From Isoetes taiwanensis (taxonomy: Eukaryota > Streptophyta > Lycopodiopsida > Isoetales > Isoetaceae), in contig JAJEKV010000065.1 of NCBI GenBank assembly GCA_021234155.1, forward strand, positions 6,394,446 through 6,458,445: a DNA stretch of 64,000 nt, written 5' to 3'. Under the pieces are notes generated by a model. The model searched no databases and was not told the DNA's origin. It saw only the letters and a list, made by a program, of their open reading frames with translations. The translations under genes and the position numbers were made by a program. Positions 56,127 through 64,000 of this stretch are shown here, one piece after another. Each line of letters begins with the position of its first letter. The first letter of the stretch is position 1.

Positions 56127-56670
56127 GTCCCCATCATATGGCTGGCCACTTGTTTCAAGAATACATTTGTGATATGTTTGCGAAAATGGAACAGGAAAGG
56201 CTACAATTTGTTGTGTTGAATCAACACACTTTCGAAAAGACTTGTTGCAAGGTTTGAAGGAGATGATGCAGGCGCTATGGCTGAAAAGTTGTATTACCAT
56301 CCTCACATGTGGGAGGTTCATGATACATGACCCAATGGTATCAGGATGCCATGTCTATTGTTCGCAACCTGGCAGGCCGGACCTCTTTATAGCCATGACT
56401 TCCAATGCAAATCGAAAAGAGATTAGGATGGAATTATTATATGGCCAATCGCCAAGTGATCAACCAGAGTTAGTGATTAGAGTATTCCATATGAAAGTAA
56501 AGGAGCTGGTAGATTTGATAACTAATCATGATATACTCGGCTGCATAATTGCAAAAGTCTATGTTATTGAGTTCCACAAGAGAAGCTTGCTACAGGTACA
56601 TTTGTTGACTATGTTGGATTAGACAGACAAGCCCTTCACAACCGAAGACATTGATCAAATCATTTATACT
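56127..56670 (+). mobile_element. Helitron helicase-like remnant, second
   Basis: The plus strand reads GHLFQEYICDMFAKMEQERL with QFVVLNQHTFRKDLLQGLKE, then MVSGCHVYCSQPGRPDLFIA with MTSNANRKEI, LVIRVFHMKVKELVDLITNH, IAKVYVIEFHKRSLLQVHLL with TMLD, then a stop and PFTTEDIDQIIY. This is the N-terminal part of the Helitron_like_N domain and overlaps the remnant at 36630-37650 only at its end. It is cut short by a CACTA terminus at 56680. Confidence 0.92.
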
Positions 56671-56679
56671 ACAATACCA

Positions 56680-56880
56680 CACAAGGAGCCCAAAAATGAA
56701 CTGTTATATTTAACCAATATTATATCATCTAAAAACCATGATATAATATACAGTTTCTGATACATGAATTTACGATTGAAGAAAACTACATCCTATAGTG
56801 ATTTATCAAAACCTATGGTGGTTTATGATATGTCAACTTTGAATGCTATAGTGGTTTACGAGATTAGCTTAGAATTCGCC
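56680..56880. mobile_element. CACTA left terminus with subterminal repeats
   Basis: CACAAGGAGCCCAAAAAT closely matches the left TIR of the 9.4-kb element (CACAAGGCACCCAAAAAT). Motifs CTATAGTGGTTTACGAG, CCTATGGTGGTTTATGA and AAAACCATGATATAAT follow, like the other element's subterminal repeats. The opposite end was not found, so it is truncated. It lies inside Helitron coding sequence. Confidence 0.72.
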
Positions 56881-57283
56881 TTACAAAGCTCAAGCTACAA
56901 TTTGGAAACTTCTAAAAAGTAGCGGTGCTTCCATAGATTTTTAGTGGCCACTTTTCTTAAGAGTCAATGTATTATAACTATAGGTTATTCATTTCACGCC
57001 ATTTTCTTTCAAACTTCTTCTTGAGCAATTTCTCATTCGATTTTCACTTGAAAAATGCAGTTCATGGGCAACTTGAGAAAGAGACTAGAAGGTTTCTTTG
57101 GCCTGCATTATTTCTACCCCAGCCCACAACTTAATCTAAATTATGATCCTGCTAATGGGAAAATATTTTCTCCCACTTTTCGTGGTTCAAGATTGGAATT
57201 TTCATTCCATTCCTTAACTAGGCCTGTTAATCTACCTATTCAGGGTCATGGCCAATGCTGGATCTTGGTCAAACGAGATCATT
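56881..57283. other. Non-coding, possibly retroelement leader on the minus strand
   Basis: No protein is recognised. It would be the 5' internal region of the minus-strand LTR element whose primer-binding site is at 57284-57295. Confidence 0.35.
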
Positions 57284-57620
57284 GCTCTGATACCATTGTG
57301 ACACTCCCCACCAAATATATAATGCCACGTCGTACATCTCACGAGAAATCCCCCATCCAGCACACTTGCGGCATGGGCCATCCGTCCATCCCGCACCTGG
57401 GATGGCCATAGTGCGGGAAGGGGACACGAAGATGTCTTGCACGCCCTTCCCCTATAGGCTCCTATAACAGCGGAAGCATAAACATCAGCACTAGCGATAA
57501 GCCACTTCACCCTCCGGCCATAGAGGGCAACCCTCCGTGCGTAGCACCTTGTTTATGGTGTATGGTGGGGTAGAATATTTCGTTAATATTCCAGATTTTT
57601 TTAAAGTATTTTGAAAACTG
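57284..57620 (-). mobile_element. 5' LTR end plus tRNA-Met primer-binding site (minus strand)
   Basis: On the minus strand, TGGTATCAGAGC (57295-57284) is the standard primer-binding site complementary to initiator tRNA-Met in plant LTR retrotransposons. It is preceded by GGGGAGTGTCACA, a typical LTR end. The LTR extends rightward about 300 bp; its outer TG border is not certain. No gag/pol follows in the expected direction, so the element is truncated. Confidence 0.6.
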
Positions 57621-59110
57621 CTAGATTCCTCACTTTCAAGGTGATTATTTGTGCTTTCGACCTATTGTGGGGATTTGCATTGGAGAAGCGCAACCTTCAC
57701 CTGAAATAGCGAGCTTACCTTATAAAACATCAATTATTCCCTATACAGGCATTCGGTGTACTTACAACTCAGGCCCGGCTTCCCCACGGGAATATTCACA
57801 ACAACTAGCACCACGAATCCTGTATCAAGATTGCAATAACCAGCATGCATAAATTGTATGACTGCCAATATATCACATTGACTCTACATGTCAATACAAG
57901 ACTGGTTCAACTAGCAATAGGGCAAAGCTTGGGGCAAAGGGTTGTGTTCATAAACTTAAGATGGTTGTAATGGATAGATCTCAGGAATGCTGACTTGGAT
58001 TAAGCAAGCAGCATAATAGTCGCATAGATTTCCATTACATGCTAAGCGATACATGCAGTCCATGATGTTATAAGAGTTACGTCTCAAGGTAAGCAACCCA
58101 CATTTTTCTTATGCAGCCATCCAATTGTACGTGGAGTTTGAAGCAGACAAACCAGGCACATGTTGCAGATTCCTAGTCAAGTCTGTGACCACAGCAGATT
58201 TTACCAACTTAAGAACCAACTCGGCATACATACTGTTTGTTGCAATAAAACTAGAATAAAAACAAATCCAACAAAGCTCTGGACAGCAATTGTGCTTGTC
58301 ATGTCATGTACTATCCTTTTAAAACATGTTTACTAAGGGCATCATTAATGCCTAGGTATGCCTTGTTCCCCTGATTCAAGGTATAACACAACTAGAAAAA
58401 ATTATAACATTTGCAACTGGTGTGGCCCTGGAATTGCTGTAGCAGTTGTTGGTATAACAGTTGCTGGTGACACAATCCTCTATATGAAAAGGCCAATTAT
58501 TGTGTGTCTGGGTATCTGTTGACCAAACTGTTTCAAATTAAATCTCCAGCATCACAATTATGATGACATCCAATGTCCATAAACCAAGGTGGATCAAGGC
58601 CTTCAGTTTTATCATCCTCAAGACAAACAACTATATCCAGCTCGAGACAAATTGTAGCCAGTCCATTGAACCCTTAATTTGGAGTTCCTTTTGATACAAG
58701 GGTTGGCAATGGAGATGATGTACCCGGTTTGTGGTAGTTACCATAATGCACGCATGAGTTTCAAAAATTAGAAAATAATAAATTAGCCAACCTCTCAATG
58801 GCAGAAGATGCCTATGTCTGTCAATGGCAGATGATGTCATGTTGCAAACTGGAAACACAATTTATACCAGGCTTCTTGCAAGCTTCGCCCCGTTTGGTTG
58901 ATCAACAATTTCATCAAGCTTTTATGTTGTAGGCAACCTCCTGCTTTATGTTTACATGTGTACTACACCAAGCATATATATATATATTTGGTACATCAGC
59001 TGCCTCTTTAATTAGATGTCGTGCTCCGTTGAAATAGCCTTCATGACCTACAAATCACGGGAAGTATACTTTGTTTATGTCACTGTGTTCTCTCAAAATC
59101 TTGAAGTACA
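57621..59110. other. Intergenic
   Basis: No gene is recognised. (TA)n occurs at about 58975-58988. Confidence 0.5.
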
Positions 59111-59114
59111 GAAG

Positions 59115-59335
59115 CCCTTCATCCAGCCCCTTATACTCTGCCAATTTAGAAGTGCAGAAATGGCATCGAGCTGTTTGAGGAGACTTCATCCAACTTCATT
59201 TTATGAAAGCAAGAGCTTCATGGAAACAACTGCAACGTTCGTGCCCTTCATCCAGCCCCTTATACTCTGCCAATTTAAAAGTGCAGAAATGGCATCGAGC
59301 TGTTTGATGAGACTTGATCCAACTTCATTTTACGA
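59115..59335. repeat. 129-bp period tandem duplication
   Basis: CCCTTCATCCAGCCCCTTAT at 59115 and 59244 begins two ~92-bp near-identical segments separated by 37 bp. Both read PFIQPLILCQF.SAEMASSCL in one frame, but no family is recognised. Confidence 0.9.
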
Positions 59336-59339
59336 AAGA

Positions 59340-60680
59340 AACGTTCGTAAATTGACTGTAACAGTGATTCCTTGCAAAGCATTTAAGTTGAAAATCATTT
59401 TGAAGCAAAAATACTAAAGTGCATATTGACCAAGCAAGATGCAGAAGGTATCTAACTTTTAAAATTTCAGCTACTTCCATACATGAGAAATTTCCACAAA
59501 CATAACTTAAGGCACAAACAGATTGCAAGCACTTCCCATTTAGTTCCAATGCATTGCCCTGGTGCCTCTTTGCCATTGAGAATTACAGACAATTTCTACA
59601 TATGAAAATAATCATGCTTGGCATTCACAGATGCAATAAGGGAGGATGCTAAACTACAGTGGACACTTGTAATCAGAAATGCCGTCATTAATATGCATAT
59701 ATAAGTAGTACGCACAGTAGCATGGAAAATGCTAGGGATGCTTTTGAGAGAATGCACAGGACAGATAATTATATCTTGAAAGTCCTTGATGTCAAACTAT
59801 GTCTGAAGGTCCCAAGAAAATCAAGAGAAGGGCATGGTAGGAGAAACAATACCATGCTCATCATGCTGACAAAGTGATGTTGCTGATACTGGAATTTAAT
59901 AGGAGATATGGACCAGAGGCATTTGAAGGGACTTGTATCCTTCACATAATGCATTTGGTTTTGGAGTAACTCCCTCAATATCCTTCAGTTCAGTAACATT
60001 TTTGATGTTTTTCACTTGAGTCCAGTAAACCATGACAACATTTTTTATGTTTTTCACTTGAGTCCAGTAAACCATGACATCTGAGGCTAGAGACAAGGCC
60101 ACAACGTTTTTTGCATGACATGGCAGACACGTGGCTAAGCTGTACCCAGGTTAGGCAAGCCTGCTAATCATGACATTTTGCATTGCAACATTTGCAATAA
60201 AGGAATGGATTTTGACTTAGACAAAATTAGCCACTGAGAACTGTTTGGCTTGATTTTCTATTTATAAAACCAGATGCTTGTTTGTATGGCCAAGAAATAA
60301 GTATTCACAAAATGTGGTGTCCTCTCTGTAGTATTCACAAATATGTCAAAAATGAGTTTTGCAAGAATTATCTAGCACAATATTAAGTTTAATTACCCCC
60401 CTTGATTTGTTAAACCCACCCAAGCACAGATGGAGAAGGAAATATTAAGTAAATGTGTTGTTACTCTTAAAAATCCTAATACCATAAGGGTGTCAAATGT
60501 AGCACAACATTTGGTTTAACCACTCCTCTCATTGGTTCCATGATACGTTAAATTCAACAATATGATCAAGGTGCCAAGCTAAATCACATTCCAAACAGGT
60601 GCCATTTGCATCCCCCTTATGTGCTTTCTCTTATTAATGCCGTAAGAGTGATCAAAATGTGTTCTATGTCCAGGCATATG
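59340..60680. other. Intergenic; 42-bp tandem repeat at about 60005-60080
   Basis: ATGTTTTTCACTTGAGTCCA occurs at 60005 and 60047 (period 42). No gene is recognised. Confidence 0.5.
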
Positions 60681-60719
60681 ACTACGGACTTTGCAACATC
60701 CTTTTGCTGATACTATAGC

Positions 60720-61010
60720 CATAGTTGACACAGTTAAATGACCTCGTGATAGATATCTGCATGCGGTTCATCGGTAAAATCCAAATCACATGTTGAAACA
60801 TGTAGTAGAGCACTTCCGGTTGAATACCCTCTTGCTTTGTGATCCGCACTTCAACTTTCATTGGTCTTCCTTGAAGCGTAAAGCCGTGCAATTGGAGCCT
60901 TGACAAGATTAACCAATACGCTTTTGCGGGCTTAATTTCCCTAAACTTCTTCCAAGTATAAGCCATAAAAATGCAAAGCAAAAGCATTAGTAAATATGGC
61001 AATGAGAAGA
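60720..61010 (-). pseudogene. Unidentified coding-like fragment
   Basis: The minus strand carries KKFREIKPAKAYWLILSRLQ, then LHGFTLQGRPMKVEVRITKQ and EGIQPEVLYYMFQHVIWILP. The L-Q-G-R-P-M-K-V-E-V stretch resembles the end of an RRM domain (as in ALY/REF-like proteins), but the rest does not fit, so the family is left open. Confidence 0.35.
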
Positions 61011-61364
61011 TGCCATACGAGAGGCACAACTAATCGGGCTTTTTGTCTTTATGATATCGTCGCGACAAACTAACCGATAAAGTTGCATTAAAGCCCTAAG
61101 TTCTCGATGTGTGGTCTTTTCGCTAGGATGGAAACAGCAATCCCTAAGGACGTTTGGCATGTATTTTTACATTCTTACGACTGAAGAACTTGACACCCTC
61201 CGAGACCGAGACCAAGAGATGCAGTAAATGGCAATCTAATGCTACACTTAAAGTTCTCCCATTTGCAAGGGCATTACTGCAGCACCGGAAATTGCAAAAA
61301 TGTTAGGTTATGCTCTTCAATAAAGCTGTGAAATTGCCAAACATGTTTAAACTTCTCTAGTAGT

Positions 61365-62543
61365 GCTTCCAAACCAACACCGTTATGCTCCCAATTTTTC
61401 TAGATAGGGAGCTTGAAGAATGCCAATGAATGAGTTCAAAAGTGGCTTCGACAATTGATATTAAAAAGAAGAGTAAGTCTATGAATAAAAACAGCAATTG
61501 TGACCATAGCATGTCAGAAGAGACAAAATGCAAGGAAATTATACAATGCAAGAAAGAGGCAAGAAAAACTCTTACATATCATCTTTCTTTTGGTTGGACT
61601 TTCACGTTTTGTCATTGCCTCCTTGGTGTTAACGCTAACCCCCTCTCCCAGAACCTTGACCTCTTCATTGCCTCCAATGACTTCTCCAGAACATTTCTAA
61701 CATTGCCTCCAAGGTCCTCCATAACACTTCTATCATACCCCGTTTTCCTTCAAGCTCAAATATAATGCACACACGGTAATGCAACCACATAACATCAATG
61801 GTACACGATGGAAGTAAACAAGAAATGTCAACCCAACCACAAGGCCTGTGTGTATATTACTAGAAACCTTACAAAATCCACTTTGTGCTTCGCGGATATG
61901 TAATGCAACAATTAGTAATATTTTACTAAATGCTATAAAGACTGTCTTATATAATTTCCAAACCAACACCGTTATGCTCCCAATTTTTCTAGATAGGGAG
62001 CTTGAAGAATGCCAATGAATGAGTTCAAAAGTGGCTTCGACAATTGATATTAAAAAGAAGAGTAAGTCTATGAATAAAAACAGCAATTGTGACCATAGCA
62101 TGTCAGAAGAGACAAAATGCAAGGAAATTATACAATGCAAGAAAGAGGCAAGAAAAACTCTTACATATCATCTTTCTTTTGGTTGGACTTTCACGTTTTG
62201 TCATTGCCTCCTTGGTGTTAACGCTAACCCCCTCTCCCAGAACCTTGACCTCTTCATTGCCTCCAATGACTTCTCCAGAACATTTCTAACATTGCCTCCA
62301 AGGTCCTCCATAACACTTCTATCATACCCCGTTTTCCTTCAAGCTCAAATATAATCTGCTACACAGTAATGCAACCACATAACATCAATGGTACACGATG
62401 GAAGTAAACAAGAAATGTCAACCCAACCACAAGGCCTGTGTGTATATTACTAGAAACCTTACAAAATCCACTTTGTGCTTCGCGGATATGTAATGCAACA
62501 ATTAGTAATATTTTACTAAATGCTATAAAGACTGTCTTATCCT
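61365..62543. repeat. Recent tandem duplication, 589-bp unit
   Basis: TTCCAAACCAACACCGTTAT begins both units (about 61367 and 61956) and both end AAAGACTGTCTTAT. They differ visibly only near AATATAAT..ACAC.GTAATG. A 111-codon frame is identical in both. On the minus strand a stretch (EDLGGNVRNVLEKSLEAMKR) looks like part of an exon of unknown gene. Confidence 0.96.
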
Positions 62544-62544
62544 A

Positions 62545-62790
62545 TTCCTATATAATAAGAAAATAGTGTCCGTCTGTCTGTCCGTCTGTGAGTCTGTATG
62601 TCACGCCGCATCGACGGTGGAGGATGCGCCACGTGGCTCGATCTCGGCCGTCCGTGGGCCTTGGCCTCTCAAAAGCTCCCAAGTTTGGTGGACAAAATTT
62701 TTTTGGTTTACCACGGACTTGAACCCTTGACATTGCCCCCCAAACCCCCCACCCTTACCACTAGACCAACCAGTCTTTTCTTGAAAGAAT
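62545..62790 (-). mobile_element. SINE-like element with tRNA head (or Helitron-type border)
   Basis: On the minus strand, GGTTGGTCTAGTGGTAAGG (A box) and GGGTTCAAGTCC (B box) sit about 40 bp apart as in tRNA-derived SINEs. The left end TCCTATTCCTATATAATAAG with GTGTCCGTCTGTCTG is also the look of a TC-type Helitron start on the plus strand, so classification is open. Confidence 0.5.
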
Positions 62791-62848
62791 AAGAAGTCCA
62801 TGCTTAGTTAAGGCTGGGGCTTAATTAATTCAAGGATACTCTAGGATG

Positions 62849-62866
62849 TTCTAGAATGTTCTAGAA
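62849..62866. promoter_or_regulatory. Perfect four-unit heat shock element
   Basis: TTCTAGAATGTTCTAGAA: TTC-GAA-TTC-GAA at exact 5-bp spacing, the HSF-binding consensus. Function depends on a promoter nearby, which is not seen. Confidence 0.55.
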
Positions 62867-63291
62867 CCTCTTGGAATGTCCTAGAATAAGCACCTCAGTC
62901 TAAAAATAGAAAGTTTCAATCTAAAAATAGAAGTTTTTCTGAAACTTTGCAAATGCTCAAAATAGAATGTTGTGGAATGTTCTAGGTGCTCATGGGTAAG
63001 CACCTCAGTCTAAAAATAGAAAGTCAGTCTAAAAATAGAAGTTTTTTTGAAACATTGCAAGTGCTCAAAATAGAATGTTGTGGAATGTCCCAGGTGCTCA
63101 TGGGTAAGCACCTCAGTCTAAAAATAGAAAGTTTCAGTCTAAAAATAGAAATTTTTTGAAAGTTTGCAAATACTCAAAATAGAATGTTGTGGAATGTTCC
63201 AGATGCTCATGGGCAAGCACCTCAGTCTAGAAATAGAAAGTTTCAGTCTAAAAATAGAAAGTTTTTTGAAACTTTACAAATGCTCAAAATA

Positions 63292-63309
63292 GAATGTTCT
63301 GGAATATTC
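63292..63309. promoter_or_regulatory. Perfect four-unit heat shock element
   Basis: GAATGTTCTGGAATATTC: four alternating GAA/TTC triplets at 5-bp spacing inside a minisatellite unit. Confidence 0.5.
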
Positions 63310-63851
63310 CAGATGCTCATGGGCAAGCACCCCAGTCTAGAAATAGAAAGTTTCAATCTAAAAATAGAAAGTTTTTTGAAACTTTGCAAATGCTCAACAT
63401 AGAATGTTATGGAATGTTGCAAATGCTCATGGGTAAGCACCTCAATCCAAAAATAGAAAGTTTTTTGAAACTTTGCAAATGCTCAAAATAGAATGTTCTA
63501 GAATGTTGCAAATGCTCAAAGGATACTCTAGGATGTTCTAGAGTGTTCTAGAATCTTTTGGAATGTCCTAGAATGTTCCAGATGCTCATGAGTAAGCACC
63601 TCAGTCTAAGAATAGAAAGTTTCAGTCTAAAAATAAAAGTTTTTTTTGAAACTTTGGGAATGCTCAAAATAGAATGTTGTGGAATGTTCCAGGTGCTCAT
63701 GGGTAAGCACCTCAGTCTAAGAATAGAAAGTTTCAGTCTAAAAATAGAAGGTTTTTGAAACTTTGCAAATGCTCAAAATAGAATGTTATAGAGTGTTGCA
63801 AATGCTCATGGGTAAACATCTCAATCCCTCTCCCCTTCTCTGATGATCCTA

Positions 63852-63869
63852 GAACCTTCTAGAATGTTC
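63852..63869. promoter_or_regulatory. Perfect four-unit heat shock element beside the GA tract
   Basis: GAACCTTCTAGAATGTTC, again exactly spaced. It lies just before the GA-rich tract, a pairing (HSE plus GAGA) known from heat-shock promoters. Confidence 0.5.
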
Positions 63870-63871
63870 TA

Positions 63872-64000
63872 AAAAAAAGCTAGAGAGAGAAGAGAGAGGA
63901 GGGAGAGAGGAGAGAGAAGAGAGAGGAGGGAGAAGAGGGAGAGAGAGAAATAGAAAAGAGAGAGAAAGGTAGAGAGAGAGGGGAGAGAAATAAGAGATAG
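63872..64000 (+). repeat. (GA)n/GAGAGG microsatellite
   Basis: A purine-only stretch of GAGAGA, GAGAGG and GGGAGAGAG motifs runs almost to the window edge. Confidence 0.95.

Larger units (their letters stand above)
62830..63835. repeat. Minisatellite with heat-shock-element arrays and stem-loops
   Basis: About eight degenerate units of ~110-125 bp. Each contains AAGCACCTCAGTCTAAAAAT, one or two AATAGAAAGTTTC blocks, TGAAACTTTGCAAATGCTCA and GAATGTTGTGGAATGTTCC. AGGTGCT...AAGCACCT can form a stem. Alternating GAA/TTC pentamers are frequent and some are perfect. Confidence 0.9.

Noticed and set aside
61430-62354. Two identical 111-codon proteins as duplicated genes
   Set aside because: Identity simply reflects the 589-bp tandem duplication; the frame has no domain or coding signature, and the opposite strand looks at least as coding-like.
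62830-63835. CRISPR-like or coding tandem array
   Set aside because: Units are contiguous degenerate minisatellite repeats; the open frames (63184-63758) merely follow the unit length.

Overview
The window looks like nuclear DNA of a land plant, most likely a fern or another seed-free vascular plant. It is AT-rich, has GT-AG introns, and is dominated by decayed transposons: Ty3/gypsy chromoviruses, CACTA, Helitron, PIF/Harbinger, LINE and tRNA-derived SINE sequence. It also holds fragments of plant genes (PPR protein, NADPH-thioredoxin reductase, lipoyl synthase, ARM-repeat protein, ubiquitin). The fern guess rests mainly on the style of the PPR pseudogene and on the presence of alpha-kinase genes; it is inference.

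Layout. 1-1167: 3' end of a chromodomain Ty3/gypsy element with its 3' LTR. 1168-3350 and 10718-13712: two copies of a minus-strand gene encoding a von Willebrand A domain fused to an atypical alpha-kinase. The right copy is complete (3 exons, 611 codons). The left copy has exons 1 and 2, and an LTR lies in its intron 2. Between them are an ARM-repeat pseudogene, a higher-order minisatellite, a PIF/Harbinger transposase remnant and a LINE 3' end. 13.7-21.6 kb: pieces of PPR, thioredoxin reductase and lipoyl synthase genes, all on the minus strand, ending at a textbook Helitron 3' terminus at 21585. 21.7-35.8 kb: a Ty3/gypsy element split by a 9,400-bp CACTA-type transposon (23267-32666) flanked by the 3-bp duplication TTA; the gypsy frame continues across the site. 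35.9-45.5 kb: a repeat pair with tRNA-like promoters, a Helitron helicase-like remnant and unidentified fragments.

45.7-46.7 kb: an intact, intronless YJU2/CWC16-type splicing factor gene, followed by a ubiquitin fragment. 48.9-53.3 kb: a P4-ATPase (lipid flippase) pseudogene with introns, a SINE in one intron and Asn in place of the catalytic Asp. It lies between two copies of an ~850-bp repeat. 56.1-57.6 kb: a second Helitron remnant interrupted by another CACTA end, then an LTR with a tRNA-Met primer-binding site. 59-64 kb: tandem duplications, a SINE-like block, and a minisatellite whose units contain heat-shock-element arrays and a stem-loop, ending in a GA tract.

The genes most likely to be active are the right-hand vWA/alpha-kinase gene and the YJU2 gene, and possibly the left-hand kinase copy if its last exon lies beyond the window. 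Nothing suggests a shared pathway or operon. The history visible here is duplication, nested transposition and capture of gene fragments.
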